Positions 1 to 11,212 of a stretch of DNA of 64,000 nucleotides are shown in pieces. The notes under the pieces were generated by a model. The model was not told the origin of the DNA and did no database searches. It worked only from the letters and a program-made list of their open reading frames with translations. The stretch is from assembly GCF_014066305.1 (NCBI RefSeq), contig NW_023501056.1:124001-188000 (forward strand). The letters are read 5' to 3'. A program made the translations under genes and the position numbers. Every line of letters begins with the position of its first letter. The first letter of the stretch is position 1. The stretch comes from Letharia columbiana. Lineage: Eukaryota; Ascomycota; Lecanoromycetes; Lecanorales; Parmeliaceae.

Positions 1-1304
1 CATACTCTTGATGACAGTGTCTTCAACCATGACCACTGAGTTAGCGCCGGGAGGAAGAGGAGCACCCGTAGTTATCCTGGCTATTTGCCCGTGGTGGAGG
101 GTCGGTATCTCTCCTGGCTGGGCATGTGAGACGGCAGAAACAGGGAAGACACCTTTCGTACTTGGTCCATCTTTAGAGACAATGACGGCGTAGCCATCGA
201 CTATGCTTGCTCGATACGCGGGTACCGCTTCGCTGGCTTGGACATCTACCGCGAGGATGTGGCCTACTAGAGAGCCATTTACCGGCATTTTGACAGGATC
301 TGGCGAAGGAGAGTTCTCTATGATCATTTTGACAGCATTCTCGACAGAGAGCATGGGATACGGTGATTCCCGATGCCGACTGCTAGGACCAGCTTGGGGG
401 TCGTTCGAGACAGGCCGATCTTCGGGACGAGTGTGGGCTTTTGGCATAGCATGGTCCCCATGGCTGTGATTATGCTGGTGAATATGGCTGTGATGATGGT
501 CATGATGGTTACGCTTTGGGTTCTTGCTGCTACTGATTCCTGCATCTTCTTCGAGCTTCTTTATGCCACCCGCATGGAGAGTTCGCGAGTCACCACCAGC
601 AGCCTGCAAGCAAGCATGCGGCAGTAGCTTTAGAAGGGCCTGTAGATTCTCTTTGGCCCCTTTTGGTGACCCCGGAAGAGTGATGATCAATGTCTTATTC
701 CGAACCCCTGCAACAGGCCTTGACATGAGGGCAACTGCAGGTACCCAAGTCAGAACGAACACTCGCTTTCAAAGCAAGCATCTTTTTATCATAGGTACAG
801 AATAATCACATAGCGTATCCGGGGATAGTATATGAATTTTGGGCTTCTTCTTTTCTCGAATGTAAAAGACTAATGGTAACTTGAATTAATACTCACAAGG
901 TGTGACCTCCAGAGACGCTGCCAGCATCCCATGGCTGATACTATTAGCTTTGCTACACTTTGGCCTGCTTGGACTCACTTGATAACTTACACGAGGCCGG
1001 GCGCATGTCTGTGTATCAACGGTGTGATGGCTTCAGGCGTATTGTCCTTAACCGCGAAGCCAGTGCCACCGGTTGTAATCAGAAGATTGACATAGTCTTC
1101 TCCGTCACATGACAAGCTCACTGCCTTTTGGATCGTTAGAACATCATCGGGAACAATTTTCCGGTCATCAACAGTCCATTGACCGTTGCCTTCGTTGGCG
1201 AAAATGCCGGAGAGAATATCCCCAGCTCTGTCTGTTGACGGATCTTGGAACGCAGTATCTGATATGATGAGTATTGTGGCCTTTAATTTTGGTTTGTCCA
1301 TCAC
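1..1304 (-). CDS. cnxE: Gephyrin/CnxE-type molybdenum cofactor synthesis protein (3' partial)
   Basis: Bifunctional enzyme of the last molybdenum cofactor steps: adenylylation of molybdopterin (MogA-like domain) and molybdate insertion (MoeA-like domain). Exons on the minus strand: 991-1304, 897-934 and 734 down to the left edge; the reading phase is continuous across both introns. The MogA part shows LLITTGGTGFAVKDNTPEA, then after the splices HGMLAASLEVTPFALMSRPV and LIITLPGSPKGAKENL. A histidine-rich linker (about 11 His in 19 residues, near residues 195-213) precedes the MoeA part, which shows VDGYAV, TGAPLPPGANSVV and EDT. The protein continues beyond position 1. The start could be either Met of a tandem MM (1304 or 1301). 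It is divergent from the TFIIA gamma gene with about 570 bp between starts. The family identity is clear; intron borders are inferred. Confidence 0.93.
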
Positions 1305-1878
1305 GGCGATATCAAACTTGGATGTTAATCACATGATTAAGACGATATACTTCTGTACAACATGAAAAAGGTGGATATAAGAAATGCTTTCATTCTAAGC
1401 AAATGCTAGCAAGCACCTCCCCGCTTTAATGGTGATATTGTAGGTAATGTAAAGGCAATCGATATGTTATCTACAACTATCTACGATGCCAGTACTCCAT
1501 TATCTTCGTAATTTGACGAGCCTCCTTGAGCAAGAACTATGGCGTCACAGTGTAGCTCTTCCATGACAACTGACTCCAGGATGGACCATTGGAAGGGGCA
1601 CTGTACAAGCAAATTACTACAACACAAAGGGCAGCTGCACCAGTTGCCATGTATGCAACGCTCATCTTTGGGTTCTGAACAGGTTTCACCAACAGTGAGC
1701 ACAGAAGACGCGGCGAGCAGAGGACGACCGAGGACGATTGCGAGTACGGTAGCCAGTATGTCACTGCGGTAACGCAGTTCGCGCAAAGCGCAAAAGTGAA
1801 TCGGAAGGAATCTTTCCACCCTCCTCGTCCTCTTCCTCTCCTTCTCTGTAACCACACTCGTTGGACAAATCTGAAGCC
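1305..1878. other. Intergenic, shared upstream region of two divergent genes
   Basis: It lies between the start of the molybdenum cofactor gene (minus) and TFIIA gamma (plus), so it presumably holds both promoters. No specific element was recognised. The ORFs read here on the minus strand overlap TFIIA gamma exon 1 and look like shadows. Confidence 0.5.
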
Positions 1879-2333
1879 ATGGCCAGCGCCGCCAACTCAT
1901 ACTATGAGCTCTACCGCGGTAGCAGGTACAGTCCGGCTGCGACACTCGTGACTACAGAGACACTAACAGCAGCCCTTTGACAGCATCGGCATGTCACTCA
2001 TTGACACTCTCGACGACCTGGTCCATTCCGGTCGCATCGAACCTCAGACTGCCATGAAAGTCATCGCTACCTTCGATAAGTCTATCACCGAGGTGTTGGC
2101 GGATAAGGTCAAGGCCCGGATGAACTTCAAGGTAGCAGCGCCTGCTGCTTTTGCGTAGGGCTCATGGCTAATAGGAGGTTACAAAGGGTCATCTGGATAC
2201 CTACCGCTTCTGCGACGAAGTCTGGACGTTCCTCATCAAAGATGTTAACTTCAAGCTCGACAATCAAAACAATGTCACGGCGGAGAAGATCAAGATTGTG
2301 AGCTGCAATTCGAAGAAGCCTGGGGAGCAGTAG
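1879..2333 (+). CDS. TOA2: Transcription factor IIA gamma (small) subunit
   Basis: Small subunit of TFIIA, which stabilises TBP on the TATA box in RNA polymerase II initiation. Three exons were assembled by eye: 1879-1925, 1984-2131 and 2187-2333 (TAG), giving 113 aa, the usual size of the family. Recognisable segments are [20 protein letters not shown] (N-terminal helical part), [13 protein letters not shown], and the beta-barrel part [19 protein letters not shown] followed by [10 protein letters not shown]. Introns are 58 and 55 nt with GT..AG ends and keep phase. Each exon is too short to stand out as a long ORF, so it is easily missed by simple ORF finding. Confidence 0.93.
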
Positions 2334-2733
2334 GCTGGGCTGTAGGAGACAGTCCTACACCAGTGCAAGGTTCTCTGTTGCCGGTCTACATGGTCGAACC
2401 TGAGATATGGCATCGATATGGCGTTGGAGGAGCACCTGAGGTCATGCATTCACTAGGCGTTGGTACGGCGGACAGAACCAGGAGATACCCAGACCCAAAA
2501 TGTAAAACGCATTCTACCGCTGCTCATGCCTGCATGTCTAGATAACCCTTCTTTTAAAACAATATTCCAAAGCCTTCTTGACTATCCACGTACTCAAACC
2601 ACAGTCTGCCCTCGCTCCTACCTTTATCGTACCGTACTCGTAGCTGCAGATCTACCTTCCATCTCCTGGACCCTGTAAATATTCCGACTTAGCCACCTAG
2701 CGCACGAATGACCCTGCAAACGCCCAGACCATC
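2334..2733. other. Intergenic
   Basis: 3' flank of TFIIA gamma and 5' flank of the following membrane protein gene. Only short unsupported ORFs; nothing else seen. Confidence 0.5.
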
Positions 2734-3606
2734 ATGGCGCGACGTAGAATCCTCCACCCTCCCCCATCTACCTCAGCAGCCATGGAAACGGAAGCAGAAC
2801 CTCTGATGCCGGAAACGGTTCCCCAAGCCCCACCCGAGCCATCGAAAAGCACCACAATCGGCAAGCTCCCCTGGATACCGCTCGCCGCGGCCAGTGGTGC
2901 TTGCGCGGCCTTCAATGGCGTCTTCGCGAAACTGTATGCTACGACATACGGAGCACGGTTTGGAGAACGCGCACAGCTAACGGTGGCAGCACCACGACCG
3001 AACTCACTTCCTCGTGGGCATCCGGGATCGCTACCGCCTTTGGACTTTCTTCTACCAATAAAGTTGTCGAGATACTGATTCGAGCTGTACGTCCTCCATC
3101 ATCCTGTCGCCATGTTTTCCCTTGATTTGTTCATCTACATTATGCTTCTCTTTCCACTCTCGTTCCTGCGGCTGACGCGCTCTTGGCAACAGTTCTTCTT
3201 CTCCCTCAACCTCGCCTTCAATGCCCTGATGTGGGCGCTCTTTACCTCGGCGTTAACCCGCGCCTCCTCTACCACTCGCGTCTCTGTAATCAACACTTCT
3301 GCGAATTTCATGTTGACAGCTTTCTCGGGATGGATGGTTTTTGGTGAGAAATTGCCGGGGCTGTGGTGGGTAGGGGCTGCGGGGTTGGTCGTTGGAAATG
3401 TAGTAATTGGAAGAAGGGACGAGGAGGGGGATGTTACTTTCAAGGGCAAGGTGGGAGAAGATGGCATACGAGGGGAGCAGGAGGGAGAAGAGCAGAGGAG
3501 AGAGGGTTATAGAGATCGAGAAGGAGAGGAAGACGTGGACGGTGGTGGGGGAGAAGGAGCTATAAGTGATGGAGTCGAATTGGATGAGGCCAAGGTCATA
3601 AGGTGA
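2734..3606 (+). CDS. TMEM42/EamA-like multi-pass membrane protein
   Basis: Predicted integral membrane protein of the drug/metabolite transporter-like (EamA) group, closest in look to the small TMEM42 proteins; the substrate is unknown. Exons 2734-2933, 2990-3086 and 3193-3606 join in phase to 236 aa. After a hydrophilic N-terminus there are hydrophobic segments around AAASGACAAFNGVFAKL, SSWASGIATAFGL, FFFSLNLAFNALMWALFTSA and LWWVGAAGLVVGNVVIG. The stretch SSTTRVSVINTSANFMLTAF followed by GEKLPG is typical of TMEM42-like proteins. The C-terminal tail is long, acidic and rich in Gly and Glu. The three segments lie in different frames, so single-frame reading gives misleading short proteins. 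Function is inferred from fold only. Confidence 0.8.
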
Positions 3607-3736
3607 GTGTACAACGGTGGGTTATCGCGAAGTCATATACTTTGAACGTCTTATAATTATCATCTTCTGCATTGCAAGCAAAATCTAAGAGCGACTCTGA
3701 GCAATCACATTGGCCATTGAAAGCAAATTGCGACTT

Positions 3737-6700
3737 TCAGTAGGGACTTCCACCGTAATATTGCCCAGGAGGAAGGGGCGGACCCCCATAGCCGTACGCT
3801 TGTGGAGGGGGAGCATTTGGATCATAGCCATAAGGTGGAGCTTGGCCATACCCATATGCAGGTGGTTGGGGTGGGTAGACACCTTGTGGAGGATACTCTC
3901 CAGCTGGGGGAGCCTGAAGATCTGGCTGCCACTGGGATGGTTGCCCATACATTTGTCCCTGATGGGGATTAGGTGGGTAAGCTGGCTGCTCGTACGGATT
4001 TTGCTGCCGAGACTGTAGATCCTGCTGAGGATAATACCCGAAGTCTGGGCGAGGTGACGGCTGTGGTGATGGACGTGGCGATGGGCGATTGACTCCTTGA
4101 GCCTTGCCAACCTGGTCCCACCTGCAAGCTTCGGAGTCAGTATGGCTTCTTCGAGCAAAAGTACCCGGGTTTTAAGACAGGTTTAGGGAATGAAACCGCT
4201 CCCGAGACATGTCTTGCAGCTCAACGAGGGAGGATTTTGCTCTGAAATGTCCACTTACGGTGCATCCCGGACCTTGCTCTGACTGGCAGATCCGAAGAAG
4301 TTGCTAGGATTAGGAAGCCCGCCATGACTGTGTGACTGCTGACTGGCGTCTACTGTGTGATTCTTGCCATGCCTCACGCTCTCAGACCCTAGCAGGACGT
4401 TGAGATTGGATCCTCCGTCAGGCCGTGAGCGTGCCCAGCTTTCGACGGTACTGTACATGTTCCGGTGAAGCTCACAGTCGGGTCTTCGAAGGGCTGGATG
4501 ATGGAAGACTCTAACGACGTCATTTAGGACCTGCTCCACGGGAATATCGGGATGCTGCCAGGCAAATATAATACGAGGTGCAACGTATTTCAGAATAGTA
4601 GATGCAACTTGACCGGCTGGTTCATTTAGTATGTTGGAGAAGTGGTCTTTGGACAGCAAAGAGTGTCTTGATGATTTCGGAGTCAGCATTACTCTTTCAG
4701 GAGGAACTCTGAGTCGAAAGACATGTCTTACGAGCAGAGAAATCTCGAGACATGCCTGACGACCCATAAGACAGCATGAGTGGGGAAGAATTGCCTCGGA
4801 AAGTATAACGTACGTTGGGTCTGAGCAGTGAGGGTCTGTCCAAGGCTCATATTGATGTTTACCACTTGCATCAATGACACCGCCGCTCCCCGCTTTGAGC
4901 TGCGCTGAGACTGCGTTAATAATTGGGCGTATGAAAGGCGCAAGAAGTGAAAGGACGAAAAGCGTCAGTGTTTCTGAAATCTTTTCCACCAGAGCTTCGA
5001 GGCCAGGGATCTTCTCAATGGTAACATTGACTAGTTTGACCACTCTGTCCCGGAACTCTAGGATGCTGAATTGCGTCAGTATTGCCTGTTTGAGGGGCTA
5101 TATTGAACCTCGAAACATGTCCATAGGGTGGACACTCCTAAGACACGTCTCGAGACTCAAGACTTGATCCCAAGGATGAAATATAGACACCGAAATACGT
5201 ACGGATATATTTGAGCAGCCGTTTTCATTGGATCAATGTTCGTACCAGGGATGTTGGGTCCGGGGGGTCCACCTTGGGTCCCAGGAGGTCCTGCGAATTT
5301 TCGGTCCAGGTCAGATCCAAATGGAGGCCCAGTAGTCGTTCGTTCCCGGACATCTGACATTGCTTGAAGATCAGCCGCTTGCCGGGCAAGGTCACCCGTC
5401 CCGGGTAACTGAGATAACAGACTGGTCATAGTGGATAGGCCTTGAGAGCTGTTGAAATCACGGCTACCATCCTCTGACGTCTTCGACTGAGCTTCGGCGT
5501 CCTTGAGCGCTATGTCCATCTGCTCCACCTCTGTTTGTGCGAAGTGGTCAGTAGCTTCGCCGAGTCTTCTGCGTATTAGCTCTTGTATCTCAAATTTCAG
5601 AATTGAGATTCTTACACGCTATGCAGAAAATCGACTACTCCGAAAGTTCCCGTAACCAGGGGAAACACGGGATGCTGAGCCCCAGGTATGTTGATCTCGG
5701 TCGCAGTTCCAGTATGTGGGAAGACGCCTTGAAACCCCAGTTCACGCAGAGCAAGCTCCGTATAATTCGTGTGAGCACCGAAGTCTTCTAGACAATGCAG
5801 TCCCTGCCTGGTGACGATGGTTCAGTACGCGCAAGTAGAGAACTTGAAAGACGAAGAATCACACCCAAGACACCTCAATGCTTCGCACAGGTCTGCCTCC
5901 TTGCCCTTCGTACCGCTTGCTCCACTAGTGTACACCCTTCCAAAGTGTATACTCCTAGTAAAAGAGAACCTAACATAACCGGCTGACGTAGCGATGTCGA
6001 GATCTTCATTAGCAATGTAGTTCTTCATCCCCGTCCGTGGGTCAACCTCCAGCTCATTCGCTTGGACTGGTGGGCGTAATCTCTCATCATACTTCCTAGC
6101 ATCAACATTGTCTGCGTAGTCCTTTGGATTGTCAATATGCTCCTCGGGCCTGTAGACACCCAGTCTTTCCTCGGTCACTTCGAACTCCGCAGTAGCGTAT
6201 CCGAAGGACTGCAATATATGTTAGTTGAGGTTCATTTTTATCACTTTGGGTCTGCGAAATACCAAAAACGATAGGACCCAAACGAGGATACGGACAGTGC
6301 CAGCCTGAACACCTTTGAGTGACCCTACGTCCATAGCTTGACTATAATCTCGCAGCCAGTTGCCGAAGTAAACTCGCCTAATCATCATACTCGTCCATTT
6401 GTGGCCCTTGATGAAAGCAATTGTTTTGAGCATATCCTCGATATCGCCACTAGATCACAAACTCGCAGTCAGTTCTGCCCATTTCAAGGAGTATATCGAG
6501 CCTCAGAACATGTCTCGCGAGTAAAGACATGTCTCATGCATGACCCAAGATTTGGTCAAAATCAGGGACTCTGGACTCCGAAAATACGCACTGGCGCCAA
6601 TTATGCCCTTCAATTTTTGATATTGAAGCTGAGCATGGCGTTAGCAAGATCTACCGCATAATACTGACACTATCACTCACCTATATTCCCAGCCCCAAAA

Positions 6701-6774
6701 GCTGCCACAGGCGAAGCATAGAAAGCGAGGAAAGCAAGTAGCGCGAGACAGAGCGTAGAAGATCGGTAAGCCAT
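3737..6774 (-). CDS. hetC: HET-C-type heterokaryon incompatibility family protein
   Basis: Het-C family protein; in Neurospora alleles of het-c control vegetative incompatibility. Nine exons: 6681-6774, 6592-6628, 6263-6449, 5865-6208, 5616-5807, 5203-5568, 4814-5065, 4259-4666 and 3737-4121. Together they give 754 aa with unbroken phase. A signal peptide precedes AFGAGNIASI; diagnostic stretches are RRVYFGNWLRDYSQAMDVG, YRPEEHIDNPKDYADN, LHCLEDFGAHTNYTELAL, FPLVTGTFGVVDFLHSV, PILEFRDRVVKLVNVTIEK and LLSKDHFSNILNEPAGQVAS. The C-terminus is low complexity, rich in Pro, Tyr, Gln and Gly. Four introns (2, 6, 7, 8) are 137-147 nt and share sequence; the others are 47-57 nt. Family assignment is certain; the role in this species is not shown by the sequence. 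Confidence 0.96.
4122..4258 (-). repeat. Introner-like element, het-C intron 8
   Basis: 137-nt intron, GTAAGT donor. The middle has CAAGACATGTCTCGGGAG and, further on, ACCTGTCTTAAAA; ends ACTGACTCCGAAGCTTGCAG. It is the most diverged of the four copies. Confidence 0.65.
4667..4813 (-). repeat. Introner-like element, het-C intron 7
   Basis: 147-nt intron, GTACGT donor. The middle has GGCATGTCTCGAGA and AAGACATGTCTTTCGACTC, then CCTGAAAG and branch-like TGCTGACTCCGAA before CAAG. Confidence 0.72.
5066..5202 (-). repeat. Introner-like element, het-C intron 6
   Basis: 137-nt intron, GTACGTATTTCGG donor side (intron 2 has GTGCGTATTTTCGG). The middle has GAGACGTGTCTT and GGACATGTTTCGAGGTTC; ACTGACGCAATTCAG at the 3' end. 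Confidence 0.75.
6450..6591 (-). repeat. Introner-like element, het-C intron 2
   Basis: 142-nt intron with GTGCGT donor, CTAG acceptor and branch-like ACTGAC near the 3' end. Carries GAGACATGTCTTT and CGAGACATGTTCTGAGGCTCG in its middle, closely matching intron 6 in order and spacing. Confidence 0.75.
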
Positions 6775-7682
6775 GTCGCCAGTTATCTTTTGTGTACAAC
6801 AGCTTGAGATGCTATGACACCCTTATGGCCATATCTTACAACGAAGTCATCCAAGGGTCGACGTGGAGTGTGTGGGGCCTCGTGATTGTTCTATGTAGCA
6901 GTGGCTGAGGTTTCGAGATTATATCGCTGCAAGGACTAGTATTTAGTCTATAGCTAACGGAAGAGATCTACGAGCCTGTACCGGTCGAGGCTAGAATATA
7001 CGGAGCTGGAGAAGCACTTAAACATAGTGTGTCTGCAAATCAAACGCCCAGTGGTTATCAGACAGGTTTTTTGGCCGTGTTCGACCTCCTCATGTAGCGA
7101 GTATGCCTTATACTTCAAGTACTTGTAATGGACCGTCTCCATCCTAGCCTGGCCAGAAGGTATACCTGGAGAAAGTATCTTGTTAAATTGCATGATGTCT
7201 GTAACGAAGCTCCGAAAAGCACACTTCAAGTGTGGGTTGACAGGAGAAACCTGTCGCATGGTGGTGGACCTTCTGGTTGGCGTCAGTGGTAATAACAGTG
7301 ACGGTTGCTTTTGAGGTCGTTGATTTATATGCCGGGTTTAGGCAGGTCGCCATTCAATGGTATGGAAGGATAGAAAGTCTTGAGGTCCTAAAGTTGTCAC
7401 GAAGTGGGCTGCACGCTAGTAAAGATGTTTGACAGTCCGTAACTACATCACATATACAGTCTTATCTAGTACTGTACAGAACAGTCCACCACTGCTGCCG
7501 AGACCATCTAGCAAAAGGAGCTACCGACACGCCAGGCAATGCAGACGCTTGCTCATGTCGATGGAGATAACGCAAAATGGGGTATGTGTCCAGAGACTAG
7601 ACTAAAAACACCTGCAATGCTGCTCTTAAACAACTCAACGCCTTTCCTATCATACACAGGTCTTTCGTTATGCTCAATGCGG
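6775..7682. other. Intergenic
   Basis: 5' flank of het-C and 3' flank of the importin gene. A 101-aa minus ORF (6954-7259) has no recognisable features. Nothing else was supported. Confidence 0.5.
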
Positions 7683-10600
7683 CTACTGAATCGGCGACTG
7701 GATAATCTGCGGTAGTTGATTCTGTTGCTCGTTCATCTTATGCAACTTTTCGCGTTCCGCATCGGTCAAAGAATGATACAACTCTTGGAACCCTGGGTCG
7801 TTAGATATACCATTGAAGAAATCGACGAGGTACTTCTGTGTCGCGTCGTCGGTCTCATGCGTGTTCCATTTGGCCTCGTCCACGTACCCCATCAGATCTG
7901 CAAAGGGTATTCGTCAGCTTGATGATTGAGAATAGGGAGAGTAGCTGATGTACTGACCCTGTCTCGTGGCCTGAGCCCCGAGATCCAATAATGTGGGCTC
8001 ATCTTCCCAGTCATCGTCTTCGTCGTCGCTTATGCCACCCTGCAGACTGTGATTTCTCTTGTGAAAGCCAGGCGTGGTGGGACTGGAATTGGCAAGCTCC
8101 TGGATAAGGACCTTGATGAGCTTGAGTGGGATTGGTATGATCGAATATTGATCCGGCTCTCTCTTGGACTGGGAGCGGGTCTTGATCCGGGAGCTGTTCT
8201 GCACGATTAGGTCTCCTTTAGCCTGGATGTTCAAAAGTCGCTCGTCGTGAAGCTGGTAAATGTTCGTCAACGCAATGACGTTCTGTCTGATGGCGTCGTA
8301 TCCCGAGAAGTTGATAGAGTTCTCCAGCCACTTTCTCAGTACGACTTCGAGACCTGTGCCACCATCGGCGCCTTCCACCTGGACTTGGGCCAAAAAGTCG
8401 AGAACCTCTTTCGCATTAGTCAGAGACAGTCGAGCAAACACGAGGACGAGGTTCTGAATGAAATTTGCACGTTCGGCTGTGCTCAGGCGGATCGCCACAA
8501 CTTGCAGCAACTGCATGAGGTACGGCCCCAGTCTTTCGGCGCCTGCTTTCTCGACCAACTCCACGGCGAGGCCTCCAACCTCTGCTGCTGAAGAGTCATC
8601 AACCTCTGGACCTAGGAGCCGGTCAATGATGAGAAGAACAATTTCCAGGCCTTCCTTCCCAGTCTCTGGATCGCGCCAAGCGAAGAGTTGAGCAGGATCG
8701 TGCACCAAAATATATTTGATCGTGATCGTGGCTGACTGATGGACGCTGAACTCTAGAGGCAGGAACAGAAGCCGGTATAATTTTGGGAGTAACGTGGCAA
8801 CAAATCCCTGAGGTAAGGGTTCTGATCCATACTCTGCAAGGGTAGCGAGCAAAGATACAGCCATGTCGCTGAGCGAGTTTTCCGAGGTCATATCTCCCAC
8901 GTCCAGGGCGCCTGTCAGGCTCGGGAGAACCTTCGAACACAGCCGAGCATAAGTTTCGGGTCCCTTTGAGGACATGATGGAAGTAATGGATTCAAAGGTC
9001 TCATTAACAAGCATCGATGTTTGCCAGCTGCGAGCACCATACGCCGCCATTGTAAAGAGCACATCAAGAGCTGGGTGTTCAAGGCACAAAGTGGGATCGG
9101 TCATGACAGCGTCTCGAAGAGTCTCTACCAGTGTATCCAGGAGGTCTTCGGTGTCGTTGATCTCACTGAGATCATGCGATGACAAGAATCCGGAGATCGC
9201 GGCCACGGTTTGGACTTGGAATTCCTGAGCTCTCCCTGCTGGTAAGACTTTCAGATACTGCTGGAGTACACGCATAGAAGAGACTTTGACGATATCGGAG
9301 GATTCATGTTCGATGGCCTTCAGAGACTGAAGTGCGAACTCAGGGACCAGATCCCGCAATGCTTTCCCGGGTGCAGTGATGAGAGCACCCGCCGCAATGA
9401 AGCCGCGCGCTCTCAAGAACTCGCTTCCACTGTCCTGCATAGCGGCCTGGCAATGGCTGAGGTACGCCTGCGCGATTTCTGGACCCACGGGTCTCTCGTA
9501 CGAGCTGACTTCTTCTAACACCTGCTTGAGAACATATAGCACCGCCTCCTTTTCCTTTGGGCTATTTTCGCATATCAGCTAGTGAACATTCCATCTCGGA
9601 GGATGGAATTCTTACTTCGACGCTCCACCCTCGAAGACCGTCTTGCTATGGGCCAGCAGACTTTCGAGCACAGGCCAATTGTAGCTGCAAAGTTTCGTTG
9701 CGAGGCCCGCGCATGCATTGCGAGCGGAGTAATTCGCCGTCTCCGATGTTTCTTCTGACAGAAAGACGTTAATGTCCACCTCCCAGAGTTCTTCGTCCTC
9801 AGTCAAGATCTGAGAATAGCCAACAGCAGTAGCTAGAATTTGTTGAATCCAGGTACTATTGGGAGCGCCATTAGTCATTCTCTCAGGCGCCAGTTGCACA
9901 TCCAATTCGCGTTTGATTATCGACGTGTTCAAAAGTGTCTGGATGTAATCGAGCTCTTCGATAACAAGGTAATCGAGAGTATACGGCAGTCGATCTGCGT
10001 CATCCATACGACTCTGTCTTTGTTGGTCTCCGGTATACATCGTGAGATATGGTGATAGGTGAGCTTGTAATGACTCCCATATCGTGCTGAACAACTCTAG
10101 GGTACGCGGACTGAGAAGCTGCGGAAACAAGTTATGAATTTTGTCGAGTGCCTAGGGAATTTGTCAACGCAACGTCAACCAAGAATGATCACTACGCTTC
10201 ACCTTTACGACCTGGGTCTTCAGAGCAATCACCCCTCGCCAATTCGAGTCCGCGGGACCCTTCTCGTTTTCTTCCTCTTCGCTCGGCATGTGTGGAAGAG
10301 GCATCTTGAGAACCTCTATGAAGAATGGTGACCACACCTCCGAGAGTTCTTGCATGAACTGCGTCACAGAAGCCTTGTTGGTCTGATACACCAACTCCAT
10401 GGTGTCGAGGCACGCTCGAAAAATCGAGACCGCCAGTGCCCTCGTCGTCAGCCTCTTCTCCCCATCGACAGCCACAATGTAGATACATTTGACGAGGTCG
10501 ATCGCGCTTCCGGAGAATTGCTCTTCATCGAATCCGTCTTCAACAAGACTGCCAAGGACCAATAGCGCACCGTGCAACTGTGTCGCATCCGCCTGTGGGA

Positions 10601-11012
10601 CGAGGTTCAATAGGGTGGGGAGCAGGCTTGGCCATTGCTCTGGAAAGTCGGCACTTGCGATCTTGCTGACGACGTAGCTGGCCGCCGCAACGATCTTCCT
10701 CTCTTCATCGGAGGCTGTCGCAATGGACAGCACGGACTGCCGCACTTGCTCTTTGGTCGCGTCGCTCAAGGTATCCGGACCTTCGTATTCCTCCAGGGAT
10801 GGTGACCATATCTTCAATACCAGTTTTTTGAGGGAGAGAAGCGCGGCCTGGCGATGATCGAGAGCGACAGACTTGTGAGACGCTATGGAGATTAGGGAGA
10901 TTGGGAATGTGTCGTTAGTGTAGAGTTGTTCCAAATGGCGCTCTGCATCACTGCGGATAGAGGTCGAGGCAACGAGTGTGGCCGCTAAAAGATCAAGGAC
11001 TTGTTGCTCCAT
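7683..11012 (-). CDS. KAP114: Importin-9 / Kap114-type karyopherin beta
   Basis: Nuclear import receptor of the importin-beta superfamily; the yeast orthologue Kap114 carries histones H2A/H2B and TBP. Exons 10203-11012, 9616-10151, 7958-9561 and 7683-7897 give 1054 aa, as expected for the family. The N-terminal importin-beta domain shows RSDAERHLEQL and RQAALLSLKKLVLKIW, followed by continuous HEAT-like amphipathic helices. An acidic stretch SDDEDDDWEDEPTLLDLGAQ lies near the C-terminus, as in importin-9 proteins, and the last exon encodes the conserved tail with YLVDFFNGISNDPGFQ. Start chosen at MEQQVLDLLAATL (11012); an in-frame Met at 11030 is possible. Only about 200 bp separate this start from the divergent REV7 start, so the two probably share a promoter. 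Confidence 0.92.
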
Positions 11013-11212
11013 GATTGCAAGAACATGCACCTAGAGAAAGGTGTGCACACACTTGACAAAATGAAATGCGACTTGGATTCTCGTGCTATCGACTGGGATT
11101 TCGAAATGTTGTGAAGCGCCAAGCTTTCCTTTTCTACGCGTTTTCGGCAGGTCTGCCGACAGTAGCGTCCCCGCATTGTTAACCTTCTTCAGGACCGTGA
11201 ATTTCCTCAAAA

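Noticed and set aside
1481..1945. 154-codon minus ORF next to TFIIA gamma
   Set aside because: It overlaps TFIIA gamma exon 1 on the opposite strand and has no family features.
6954..7259. 101-codon minus ORF upstream of het-C
   Set aside because: No motif, no splice partners and no protein-like pattern.
8247..8591. Plus-strand ORFs across the importin gene
   Set aside because: Shadows of the Kap114 coding sequence on the minus strand.
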